Origin: FEB-12 sp964503315
GTDB taxonomy: Bacteria > Zixibacteria > MSB-5A5 > GN15 > FEB-12
Reading direction: 5' to 3'
Length of the DNA: 64,000 nucleotides
Assembly: GCA_964503315.1 (NCBI GenBank)
Contig: CAZCZL010000008.1
Span: forward strand, 1 to 64,000
The translations under genes were made by a program, and so were the position numbers. Positions 1-7,137 of this stretch are shown here, one piece after another (the first letter of the stretch is position 1; each line of letters opens with the position of its first letter). The notes beneath the pieces were generated by a model. That model ran no database searches. It worked only from the letters and a program-made list of their open reading frames with translations, and was not told the DNA's origin.

Positions 1-199
1 GTATGCAGATGGGCACATCAGAAAACATAGTAAGTCGGTGTGAAATCCGCTCCCTTGCGTCGTAGCTTAGAATAGCTGGAATTGGGCTATCGTTCGCAGA
101 GAATCCATAGCTGCTGATACTCATAAAGAAGCCTGTCGGGTAGCCTTTCTAGGAAGGCTAGGTGAGAAGCTACCTGTTCATTCAAAAAGGAGAGGTTCC

Positions 200-388
200 A
201 TGAGAGACTGGAGTGAGAAGCTGATTCAAGAAACCAAGGACCTGTTTGGCCCCAAATACGGCCGAGAACTAACCCGAGAAGAAGCAATCGAGTGCCTTGA
301 CAATATGGCCAATCTGGCCGACTTGCTTATCGAGACATACCTGGATCAGAAGGCCAAGGGACACGATATCCTGGCCAAAAAGGACTAG
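200..388 (+). CDS. small hypothetical protein beside an integrase
   Basis: A 62-residue, charged, mostly helical protein with no motif I recognise. A good ribosome binding site (GGAGAGG, about 6 nt before the ATG) supports expression. Its stop overlaps the stop of the convergent tyrosine recombinase by a few bases, so the two genes sit tail to tail at the presumed end of an integrative element. It could be an accessory factor of that element, but nothing in the sequence shows this. The 200 bp to its left contain no gene that I can support. Confidence 0.55.
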   Translation: MRDWSEKLIQETKDLFGPKYGRELTREEAIECLDNMANLADLLIETYLDQKAKGHDILAKKD

Positions 389-1392
389 AACGGCAGCTTC
401 TCGACCGCTTTCTTGTGCGTTTCCGGCGAGAGATGGGCGTAGATCATAGTCGTGGAAATATCCGAATGGCCGAGCAGTTCCTTTATCACCGGAATTGGCA
501 CACCCTCCATTGATAGGTGTGATGCAAAGGTGTGGCGCAAGTCGTGCAGTGTACCTGGCATCCCAAGCGTTTTCAATAGTTCCGCGAAGTGTTTGTACAG
601 CTTGTTCGGGCCGACATATGGTCGAAATACAAAGTCGTCTTCCAACTTTCGTTTCATCAGTTCACGGAAAACTGCTTTCAACTCCGACGTCATCGGGATC
701 GTCCTTGGACGCTTCCCTTTTGGCGAGTACTCACCATAGGGCCATACGCGAATACTGCCGGCCTTCAGGTCAACATCGCGGCAACGTAGGTGGAACAGTT
801 CACCTCGACGCAGGCCGGTCGAGACGAGAATCTGAATCCCCGTGCGAAGCGGCTCCCTCGCGGTCTTGAGAAGGCGGTCGATTTCGTCTTGTGAGTAGAA
901 GTGAAACGTCTTGACAGTTTTGGGCACGGAAACCTTGGAGATCGGATTGTGTTCGATCATGTCCCATTCGACGGCCTTGTTCAGAGCGGTCTTTAGAAAT
1001 GCTATATAGTTCTTGATTGTCTTAGGTTTCTTGCCGGCCAGCTCATCGGTACGAAAGGCATCCACCAGGCTGGGTGTGATGCTCGCAAGATGTTTTATGC
1101 CGTTCTTAGTGAAGTAGTACTGCCACGCGTGAAGTCTGGCCAGTTCTGAGTGCCGATCAACAGTAGTATTACTCATATAGGCTTCATACTTCTGAAAGAA
1201 CTGCGATAGGGTCGAGCGCCGACTGACAACCTTCTTCGCCCCGAGTTCGCCCTTGAACAGCTTGACCTTCAAATCCTGCAGCTTGACCTCAGCCAATCCC
1301 TTGTCTCCGGTGCCGGTAGAGATTCGGAAACGCTGTCCCCCGACGGCGTAATTGATCCACCAGACCCCGCTGCGATAGTATAGCGTCGCCAT
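385..1392 (-). CDS. tyrosine recombinase / phage-type integrase
   Basis: A 335-residue site-specific recombinase, the usual size for phage and integrative-element integrases. The N-terminal part (about 1-150) has a short beta-rich arm-binding region followed by a SAM-like core-binding domain (about 60-150). The catalytic domain carries the family residues: Arg195 in TGLRRGEL, His283 and Arg286 in LHDLRH, His309 in LLGHS and the nucleophile Tyr318 in TTMIYAHL. It would cut and rejoin DNA at an att site through a covalent 3'-phosphotyrosine. The gene starts about 180 bp from the tmRNA 3' end and reads away from it. tmRNA 3' ends are a classic integration target, so the attachment site is probably there. 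No other element genes are visible because the window ends 385 bp downstream. Confidence 0.92.
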   Translation of the reverse strand: MATLYYRSGVWWINYAVGGQRFRISTGTGDKGLAEVKLQDLKVKLFKGELGAKKVVSRRSTLSQFFQKYEAYMSNTTVDRHSELARLHAWQYYFTKNGIKHLASITPSLVDAFRTDELAGKKPKTIKNYIAFLKTALNKAVEWDMIEHNPISKVSVPKTVKTFHFYSQDEIDRLLKTAREPLRTGIQILVSTGLRRGELFHLRCRDVDLKAGSIRVWPYGEYSPKGKRPRTIPMTSELKAVFRELMKRKLEDDFVFRPYVGPNKLYKHFAELLKTLGMPGTLHDLRHTFASHLSMEGVPIPVIKELLGHSDISTTMIYAHLSPETHKKAVEKLPF

Positions 1393-1510
1393 TCCGATAA
1401 TCTACGAAGTCTTGTCCACGTTCGCAAGACCACTGTGACGAAATTGTGACGTTCGCCGTCGTAAGTTATTGCGGGATATTCGGGGTTATTCGGACTGCGA
1501 TGTCAGAAAA

Positions 1511-1553
1511 AAGTCCTTGAAATTCATCGGTTTACGTTGAATTTCAAGGACTT
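1511..1553 (-). terminator. tmRNA rho-independent terminator
   Basis: A perfect 16-bp inverted repeat (1511-1526 with 1538-1553) around an 11-nt loop. On the minus strand it is followed by a T-run. It lies about 20 bp past the tmRNA 3' end and fits as its terminator. Confidence 0.85.
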
Positions 1554-1572
1554 AAGCCGTTAAGAGAATTAA

Positions 1573-1600
1573 TGGAGGTGGGGGGAATCGAACCCCCGTC
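1573..1600. other. probable integration (att) site in tmRNA 3' end
   Basis: The T-arm/acceptor segment of tmRNA faces the start of the tyrosine recombinase gene at 1392. Integrases of this family commonly use this segment as attB and restore it after insertion. The second copy (the other att end) would lie left of the window, so the call rests on position alone. Confidence 0.4.
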
Positions 1601-1932
1601 CGAATATAACGTCAAGCTGTCTTCTACGTGCGTAGCGCCCGCCTATTTATCTCGTATCCGAAGCTGTCGTGGCGCAGACCACTTCGGACACCAGCCGCTT
1701 TATTTGAACGATCCGTCGCGACACCAGATCATCGAGTCTCCTTTAGCGACGCCGTATCCCGAGCATGGAGACAAACACTCGAGTACGACGGGCCTTCAAC
1801 TAACGGTTAAGTTAGGCGGCCATGGCGTAGTTATTTTCGCCATTTGTGGTTTGCCTAGTTTGATAACGGGGACCCAGACAACCCCGGCACGCCAACAACC
1901 CCCCGCTACACCCGTCGAAACCTGTCACCCCC
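1573..1932 (-). ncRNA. ssrA: tmRNA (transfer-messenger RNA)
   Basis: About 360 nt, one-piece tmRNA that rescues stalled ribosomes and tags the nascent chain for proteolysis. The 5' end reads GGGGGTGACAGGTTTCGACG, the conserved tmRNA start. The 3' end has the T-arm with GGTTCGATTCC and an acceptor strand CACCTCC that pairs with the 5' GGGGGTG, with one G-U pair. The discriminator A is at 1573 and CCA is not encoded. The tag frame is visible at about 1815-1841 and ends GENNYAMAA before TAA, similar to the GENNYALAA-type tags I recall from Bacteroidetes. The exact resume codon is uncertain: GGC for GENNYAMAA is the simplest choice, but the frame stays open further upstream (QTTN). A strong terminator follows at 1511-1553. 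Confidence 0.95.
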
Positions 1933-2269
1933 ATATCATGAGGAACAAGATCTTGAATGTACGTGAGAGTCATGGCAGACTCTCCAGTTTTCAAAGAGCA
2001 GACGTTCTCCGCACTAGTCCGCATCGAGCTTTCCGTGCGATCAACGTTCATCAATCCAAGCCCACCATAATAGATGGGGTACGATGACTGAGATCACCCG
2101 TGCGCAGTATCGCGCAGCCGATCATCATTGAGTCGTCATACCAATATACCTTATCGGTCGACGACCTCCAATCACCGCATCTTCCATAACGTATACTCCG
2201 GATATTTGTTTCGTATTCAATGAATTGGAGAGGCGTGGTAACCGCTCATACTTCAATCGGTTAAGAGGA
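1933..2269. other. intergenic region upstream of tmRNA
   Basis: About 340 bp between the tmRNA 5' end and the ogt stop codon. It must contain the tmRNA promoter (minus strand), but I could not pick a convincing -35/-10 pair at the expected distance, so the RNA may be processed from a longer precursor. ORFs drawn across it are antisense to tmRNA and have no coding character. Confidence 0.5.
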
Positions 2270-2815
2270 TTATAGGGCCAGGGTGCGTTGCGATTGCTCC
2301 AGTTTCAACAGCCATTCTTTGCGCCAGAGGCCGCCGCCGTAGCCGCGAAGTTTCCCGTTCGCTTCGATAACCCGGTGGCATGGTATGACGACCGCTATAT
2401 AATTCGCGCCGTTCGCGCGACCGACCGCCCGTTGCGCGCCGGGACGATTCAGATCTGCCGCCATCTGACCGTATGAGCGTGTCTCTCCATACGGGATCTT
2501 CAGCAACTGGCGCCAGACTACTTGCTCGAACTCGGTGCCGCGAATATCGAGCTCGACAGTGAATCGTGAAAGCTTGCCATCGAAGTAGTGCGCCAACTCT
2601 TCACGAAGTTTCGATAGATGTTGGTTCTCTCCTGATTCAATTTCGCGGCGATACCGTTTCTCCACGCGCAGTTTGATCCGGTCGACACCGCCGCGGTCAT
2701 GCCACTCGAGAAAGCAGATCCCCTTCTCGCTCGCGCCCGCGATCATCTCACCTAGTGGGCTGGGAAGATCGCAACAGACTATCTTCTCGCTTGCTGTCGC
2801 GCTAGCGTTGGGCAT
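2270..2815 (-). CDS. ogt: methylated-DNA-protein-cysteine methyltransferase
   Basis: Suicide repair enzyme that transfers O6-alkyl groups from guanine to its own cysteine. With the ATG at 2815 it is 181 residues, normal for Ogt/AdaB. The active-site motif PCHRV places the acceptor at Cys146, and the upstream GRANGAN segment with the conserved asparagine is present. The start was chosen because GGGAGAG lies just upstream, inside the end of the preceding ada-like gene. The two frames overlap by 14 nt, implying translational coupling. A longer reading from 2902 is open but only runs antiphase inside ada. With its neighbour it makes a two-gene version of Ada, like Bacillus adaA/adaB. Confidence 0.93.
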   Translation of the reverse strand: MPNASATASEKIVCCDLPSPLGEMIAGASEKGICFLEWHDRGGVDRIKLRVEKRYRREIESGENQHLSKLREELAHYFDGKLSRFTVELDIRGTEFEQVVWRQLLKIPYGETRSYGQMAADLNRPGAQRAVGRANGANYIAVVIPCHRVIEANGKLRGYGGGLWRKEWLLKLEQSQRTLAL

Positions 2816-3347
2816 AATACTCTCCCGGCGTTTTGCCGAACTGACGGACGAAGGCATCCCGGAACGCTGATGGCGACTCATACCCGACCGCGTAGGCAGC
2901 ATCGAGATACCGTTCGCCGTTTTCGATCATTTCTCGCGCATGTTCCAGGCGCAATTTTCGATGAAACGCCAGCGGAGTCATCCCCAGTGATTCCTTGAAA
3001 TGACGGCGAATGGTGGAGATATCGACTCCCGCGATCTCCACCAATCGCTTCTCCGACATCCGTTCTTCGCAATGCTGCCGCATATGATGAATCAACGTAT
3101 AGAGCCAGGGCGGGAGACTGTTCGGAAAGAACTCCGCTCGGCAGCGTTTGCAGCCGCGAAGGCCAGCGCCCATCGCGTCCTCGCGCGTGCCGTAGAAGCG
3201 AACATTCTGCAGTTTCGGAAGGCGAGCGCGACAGGACGGCAGACAGAAGATGCCGGTGGAATGGACGCCGACATAAAAGCGGCCATTGAACGAAGCATCG
3301 TTGGTCTGCATGGCGCGAACCATCTGCTGATAAGGTATCGATTTCAT
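2802..3347 (-). CDS. Ada-type methylphosphotriester sensor with AraC domain
   Basis: A 181-residue protein equivalent to the N-terminal half of E. coli Ada. The metal-binding domain (about 1-75) has the four zinc ligands Cys35, Cys39, Cys66 and Cys69 in FCLPSC and GCKRC. The first of these is the methyl acceptor from DNA phosphotriesters in Ada. An AraC-type double helix-turn-helix follows (about 85-180, with AYAVGYESPSAFRDAF). It should both repair the backbone and activate its own operon with ogt after alkylation damage. The ATG at 3347 follows a TACATT hexamer by 6 nt with no Shine-Dalgarno, so the transcript is probably leaderless. E. coli fuses this part to the O6-methyltransferase; here they are separate overlapping genes. 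Confidence 0.9.
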   Translation of the reverse strand: MKSIPYQQMVRAMQTNDASFNGRFYVGVHSTGIFCLPSCRARLPKLQNVRFYGTREDAMGAGLRGCKRCRAEFFPNSLPPWLYTLIHHMRQHCEERMSEKRLVEIAGVDISTIRRHFKESLGMTPLAFHRKLRLEHAREMIENGERYLDAAYAVGYESPSAFRDAFVRQFGKTPGEYYAQR

Positions 3348-3353
3348 GGCATT

Positions 3354-3359
3354 AATGTA
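3354..3359 (-). promoter_or_regulatory. -10 element of a leaderless ada promoter
   Basis: TACATT on the minus strand, 6 nt before the ATG of the ada-like gene. A weak TAGACG lies 17 bp further upstream. The spacing puts the transcript start at or next to the start codon. An Ada operator may overlap but I cannot define it. Confidence 0.5.
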
Positions 3360-3582
3360 CGGACGGCCTTGAAATTCGTCTACCGGAAATCGGGCAAGGA
3401 ATTGGGTGTGGATGGGGATGTGATACGGTCTAAAGACACTCTGGCATCATCAGGTTGTTGTCATTCAGGCGGTTGACTGTTTTGATCCTGAAGTTGGTGG
3501 GGTCAGTGAGAAACTTCGCCCTCCTATTAATAGGCGCGAAATAAGAAGCACTGACAAATGTAGTACAATTCGAGGCTAGTCC

Positions 3583-3966
3583 CTATCTCGCCAGCAGTCT
3601 CCGTCCGAGAAACGCCCCCACCAGCGATGTTGGGAAACAGACCATCATCATCCAGACAAACTCGAACGGCCAGAGATTGTGGTTGGTCGGGTCGAAGGTA
3701 CAATCAACAATGATGCGGAGAGTAAGCGATATCGCCACTCCCCCACAGATCAGGAGGGCGATCTTTGAGAGCTGGCGGTCGCTTGCGGCGCCGAGGTACA
3801 TCCCGGCGATGGCGCAAAAAATCCCCCAGCCGAGGGCGATGCCGGACGTGGAATTATTCAGCGTGTGGTAGGACATTGGCCAGAGCGTAATGGCGCCGAT
3901 GATCAGTCCCAACAGTGTTGGAAACCAAGATTTTGCCGTTATTGAATCTTTCCTGATCTGCGTCAT
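3583..3966 (-). CDS. small integral membrane protein, unknown function
   Basis: 127 residues with four predicted membrane spans (about 15-35, 42-62, 68-88 and 103-123) and short polar loops. I recognise no family or conserved polar residue that would suggest transport or catalysis. It starts 3 nt after the stop of the DmpA-type peptidase at 3970 and is probably the second gene of that operon. The 235 bp between this gene and the ada start hold no other gene. Confidence 0.6.
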   Translation of the reverse strand: MTQIRKDSITAKSWFPTLLGLIIGAITLWPMSYHTLNNSTSGIALGWGIFCAIAGMYLGAASDRQLSKIALLICGGVAISLTLRIIVDCTFDPTNHNLWPFEFVWMMMVCFPTSLVGAFLGRRLLAR

Positions 3967-3969
3967 AGA

Positions 3970-5139
3970 TCAATTTTCCAACCGCTTATATTTCTTCATC
4001 ACTTCCCGCAGACGGTCATGCGGCATTCCATACAAGGTGTTACCGTTGGCGCCGGACATGGTTTCCGCGCCCACCAGCACATTGATGATCGCTTCCTCGG
4101 TCGCTTCCACAGCCGCGCGATACAACTTATCCAGATTCCATTTGGTGACTGATCGCTGGGTCATGGTCGTGTAGCTGCTGTCGTATTCGAATGGCGACGT
4201 TGAGAATGCTAGGAAGACATCCCCCGAACCATTGCCGGACATTGTGCCGGTGCGTGCCATGCCAAGTGCGCTTCGTTTCGCCATATGTCTCAGATACAGC
4301 GACAGCATGGGGGCATCGGTCCCGATCACGACAAAAACTGAACCATCGGTCCATTCCTCGTCGATCACCGGCGTATGATCAGTTATTTCCTTGCCGACGG
4401 GAACGCCGCGGATCATCAAGTCGTCGCGTCGTCCGAAATTTGCCTGTACCAACACTCCGACTGTGTAAGTCGTGTCGCCAATAGTCACCTGTCGCGACGC
4501 GGTCCCGTTTCCCCCCTTGAATCCATACAACCACATGCCTGTCCCGCCGCCGACATTGCCTTCAGCGATAGGTCCACTCTTCGCGGAGTCGAGAGCATCA
4601 AAGACATCCTGTTTGGTGATGTGAAATCCGTTGATATCGTTGAAGTCTCCATCCCAGGTTTCGCCGACAATCGGATACCCAAACGACATGTCTTCTACTC
4701 CGCGCTCGCTAAATGTCCGATAGTTCCATTCACCGATGGCATCGCGCACCACGCCAGCGCTGTTAGTATTGGTAATGCCGATCGGCCCCCACCGCATCCC
4801 GTAGTCATCGATATAGAGCGCCGCAGACATGTCAGCATCGCCATTGAGAGAGAAGTAGCCACACGGATAGTAGTCACCATTCTTACCGTTTGGGAGAATC
4901 ACCGTCACACCTGTGCGGATCGGCCCCTTGCCGACAATCAGTTTTCCTTCTCCTTCAATGCGTGTCTTGTACCCAACCAAAACGCCCGGAATATCGGTGA
5001 TCGCATTGTGCGGGCCAGCGACGCCGTCAAATGGAATCCCCAGATCCCGTGCGCGCGGTTTGGCCTCGATCTGCAAAGAACCGAAAAACAGATACGCGAT
5101 CAAGAACACAGAGGTAAAGGAAGAGACTCGACATGTCAT
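3970..5139 (-). CDS. exported P1/S58 family aminopeptidase (DmpA-like)
   Basis: About 390 residues, matching the DmpA/BapA family of N-terminal-nucleophile L-aminopeptidase/D-esterases. These enzymes self-cleave before a catalytic serine. The cleavage region MSGNGSGDVFLAFST supplies the Gly-Ser pair, and the family start IPFDGVAGPHNAITDIPGVLVG and GPIRTGVTVILP are present. A signal peptide (about 1-26, ending QIEA) implies export. The ATG at 5139 was preferred over a GTG four codons upstream because GAGG sits about 6 nt before it and contains that GTG. It should release N-terminal residues from small peptides or amides in the periplasm. The downstream membrane protein is likely cotranscribed. 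Confidence 0.88.
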   Translation of the reverse strand: MTCRVSSFTSVFLIAYLFFGSLQIEAKPRARDLGIPFDGVAGPHNAITDIPGVLVGYKTRIEGEGKLIVGKGPIRTGVTVILPNGKNGDYYPCGYFSLNGDADMSAALYIDDYGMRWGPIGITNTNSAGVVRDAIGEWNYRTFSERGVEDMSFGYPIVGETWDGDFNDINGFHITKQDVFDALDSAKSGPIAEGNVGGGTGMWLYGFKGGNGTASRQVTIGDTTYTVGVLVQANFGRRDDLMIRGVPVGKEITDHTPVIDEEWTDGSVFVVIGTDAPMLSLYLRHMAKRSALGMARTGTMSGNGSGDVFLAFSTSPFEYDSSYTTMTQRSVTKWNLDKLYRAAVEATEEAIINVLVGAETMSGANGNTLYGMPHDRLREVMKKYKRLEN

Positions 5140-5183
5140 GTCAGACCTCACAAGTTACAGGATGTCGGTGCCCGGATAGATCT

Positions 5184-6230
5184 CTACGGCTTCAGATAGG
5201 TGCCGCGGAAATCGTTCGTCAGCAGATCCTTGAGCGTGATAAACAGTGAGCGGGGGCGGAACCCCAGTTCCTCGCGCGCTTTCTGGGATGAGTAGGCCCA
5301 ATCGTAATCGAGAAGTTTCACTATATCCGGGTAGAAAGATATCTTATGGCCGGAGCCGAAGCGGGAACGGATATCATGATATTTGCCGGCGAACCATCCG
5401 GCGAAATCGGTCAGGCCGCGGGGGATCGACCAGACATGCGGCGTGATCTTGAGCATCGCGGTGACATGCAGGACCAGATCGCGTTCGGTGATATTGTCGC
5501 CACCGAGAATATACCGATGACCGTTCCGCCCTTTGTTCATCGCCGAAACGATCGCTGGAGCAACATCGCGAATATCCACCAGGTTGACCCAGTTGTGCAG
5601 ACCAGGAAGGACGAGTTGGTTGAATCGTTTGATCGCTTTGGCGCGGTCATCGCCAGTGCGCGACGGCGCGACAATGATGGCCGGATTGACTGTCACCAGT
5701 TCAGGTCCACCCAGCGCGGCCAGTTTGGTCAGTTCTTCTTCGGCCGCTCGTTTTGTCATGATATACGGTATCTGCAGATGGCGCAGATTGAATTCGAAAT
5801 CTTCATTGGCCAGTTCATTCGGGTGGGCAAGGTCCTCACCGTTGGTACGAAAGACCGCGCCGATCGCGGCCACACTGGAGATATGCACAAATCGCTTTAC
5901 GCCCGCATTTTTCGCGGCGGTGTACATCCCGGTCGCGCCAAACGTATTCACGCCGGTGAACTGAGTCAGTCGATCGCGACGGAAATTGACGAGCGCGACG
6001 GTGTGAATAACGACATCGACTCCCTCCACCAGCTTCTCGAGTTGTGGCTGCATGCGGATATCCGCGTACCGCTTCTCCAGACCGAGTGAGTCGATGTATT
6101 CTGAATTCGAACTTTCGCGAAGATGCGCAATGGGGCGATACCCCTGTTTGGTCAGTTCGTAGAGGAGCTGTCTACCGAGCGATCCCGATGCTCCGGTGAC
6201 GAGGATCTTTGAGGTCGTGTCGATGGTCAT
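5184..6230 (-). CDS. NAD(P)-dependent epimerase/dehydratase (extended SDR)
   Basis: 348 residues. The Rossmann motif GASGSLGRQ is at about 13-21, and the catalytic Tyr-Lys pair is in YIMTKRAAEE, with the Ser in HISSVAA. This is the architecture of NAD-dependent sugar-nucleotide epimerases and 3-beta-hydroxysteroid/dihydroflavonol-type reductases. The C-terminal substrate region does not tell me the substrate. The gene stands apart from any sugar cluster. Its promoter looks complete (ATGACA, 17 bp, TATATT) and the -10 ends 9 nt before ATG, giving a transcript with almost no leader. A second, distinct member of the family lies at 11.6-12.6 kb. Confidence 0.85.
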   Translation of the reverse strand: MTIDTTSKILVTGASGSLGRQLLYELTKQGYRPIAHLRESSNSEYIDSLGLEKRYADIRMQPQLEKLVEGVDVVIHTVALVNFRRDRLTQFTGVNTFGATGMYTAAKNAGVKRFVHISSVAAIGAVFRTNGEDLAHPNELANEDFEFNLRHLQIPYIMTKRAAEEELTKLAALGGPELVTVNPAIIVAPSRTGDDRAKAIKRFNQLVLPGLHNWVNLVDIRDVAPAIVSAMNKGRNGHRYILGGDNITERDLVLHVTAMLKITPHVWSIPRGLTDFAGWFAGKYHDIRSRFGSGHKISFYPDIVKLLDYDWAYSSQKAREELGFRPRSLFITLKDLLTNDFRGTYLKP

Positions 6231-6239
6231 CAGGGGGTG

Positions 6240-6268
6240 AATATATCCGTTTTTCCCTCGCTTGTCAT
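6240..6268 (-). promoter_or_regulatory. promoter of the epimerase gene
   Basis: Minus-strand ATGACA (6263-6268), 17-bp spacer and TATATT (6240-6245), both close to sigma-70 consensus. The ATG follows 9 nt after the -10, so the mRNA leader is at most a few bases. Confidence 0.65.
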
Positions 6269-6468
6269 TTCAATCAGGAAGATGACCGCACTATGCCCCG
6301 CAACCGATCAGCCTGAGGCAGGCTGTCACCTAACCCGTTATTGTGCACCATATTAGACCACTATACTAATCGTAACCATCCAATAGACAATGAGTTATTC
6401 GAAGGGTCGGCCAAACGAAACTAAACCATTGTCAGATTTACCCGATACTCCCTCAAAGAGGCTATATA

Positions 6469-7137
6469 ATGAAGAGAATACTAACCTTCCTCACTTTCGG
6501 ATTGGCGGTCGCCATCGCCGGTTCCGCGTTGGCCGCGGATATTACTGGCATAGTGAAGCGCAAACCTGCCGAGCCGGCGCCAACTCGTGGCGCTGATCGT
6601 TATCGCGGTCGCTCTGCCGCACCGGTTACGTCCGACAAGAATGCTTCCAACTGCGCCTGCAATCCCGGACTCTACTCCGTGGTCTGGCTCACCGGTGATT
6701 CTCTCCCGCCTATCACCCAGCCCGATGTCATGCCGAGCATGGCCCAGAAGGATATGATGTTTCAGCCGCCGGTTCTCGCGGTCGGCGTTGGAACGACAGT
6801 TTCCTTCCCGAACAAGGATCCGTTCTTTCATAATGTCTTCTCCTACTCCAAGCCGCGCAAATTCGATTTGGGACGATATCCCGAAGGCGAGACCGCCGAA
6901 GTTACTTTCGACAAGCCAGGAGTTATCAAGGTCTTCTGCGAGATACACTACTCGATGCGCGCGTATATCCATGTGCTCGAGACGCCGTACTGCGTTACTT
7001 CTGATGACAAAGGTCACTTTGCGATACCAGGAGTTCGACCCGGCACCTACACACTGCATGTCTGGCAGGAGAATCAGCCGGAAATCACTCAGCCGCTGAC
7101 GGTCAGCGACTCGAATATCCAGGTGGAGCTGGAATGA
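6469..7137 (+). CDS. exported cupredoxin-like (plastocyanin-fold) protein
   Basis: 222 residues with a signal peptide (1-22, ending ALA). The central region resembles plastocyanin-like methylamine-utilisation proteins, and the type 1 copper ligand pattern is intact: His121 (FFHNVFS), Cys157, His160 and Met163 (FCEIHYSM). The C-terminal 50 residues look like a carboxypeptidase-regulatory-type beta domain (GHFAIPGVRPGTYTLHVW). A Cys-x-Cys pair (62, 64) lies in the linker. It would bind copper and pass electrons, or sense or deliver copper, in the periplasm. It overlaps the next gene, a sensor kinase, by ATGA and heads a three-gene operon. A GAGG before TATATAATG supports the start. Confidence 0.85.
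   Translation: MKRILTFLTFGLAVAIAGSALAADITGIVKRKPAEPAPTRGADRYRGRSAAPVTSDKNASNCACNPGLYSVVWLTGDSLPPITQPDVMPSMAQKDMMFQPPVLAVGVGTTVSFPNKDPFFHNVFSYSKPRKFDLGRYPEGETAEVTFDKPGVIKVFCEIHYSMRAYIHVLETPYCVTSDDKGHFAIPGVRPGTYTLHVWQENQPEITQPLTVSDSNIQVELE

Noticed and set aside
1572..2087. 171-codon plus-strand ORF
   Set aside because: It is antisense to the tmRNA gene, whose ends, acceptor stem and tag frame are clear.
4375..5199. 274-codon plus-strand ORF
   Set aside because: Antisense to the DmpA-like peptidase, which has all family motifs; the ORF has shadow-like composition.
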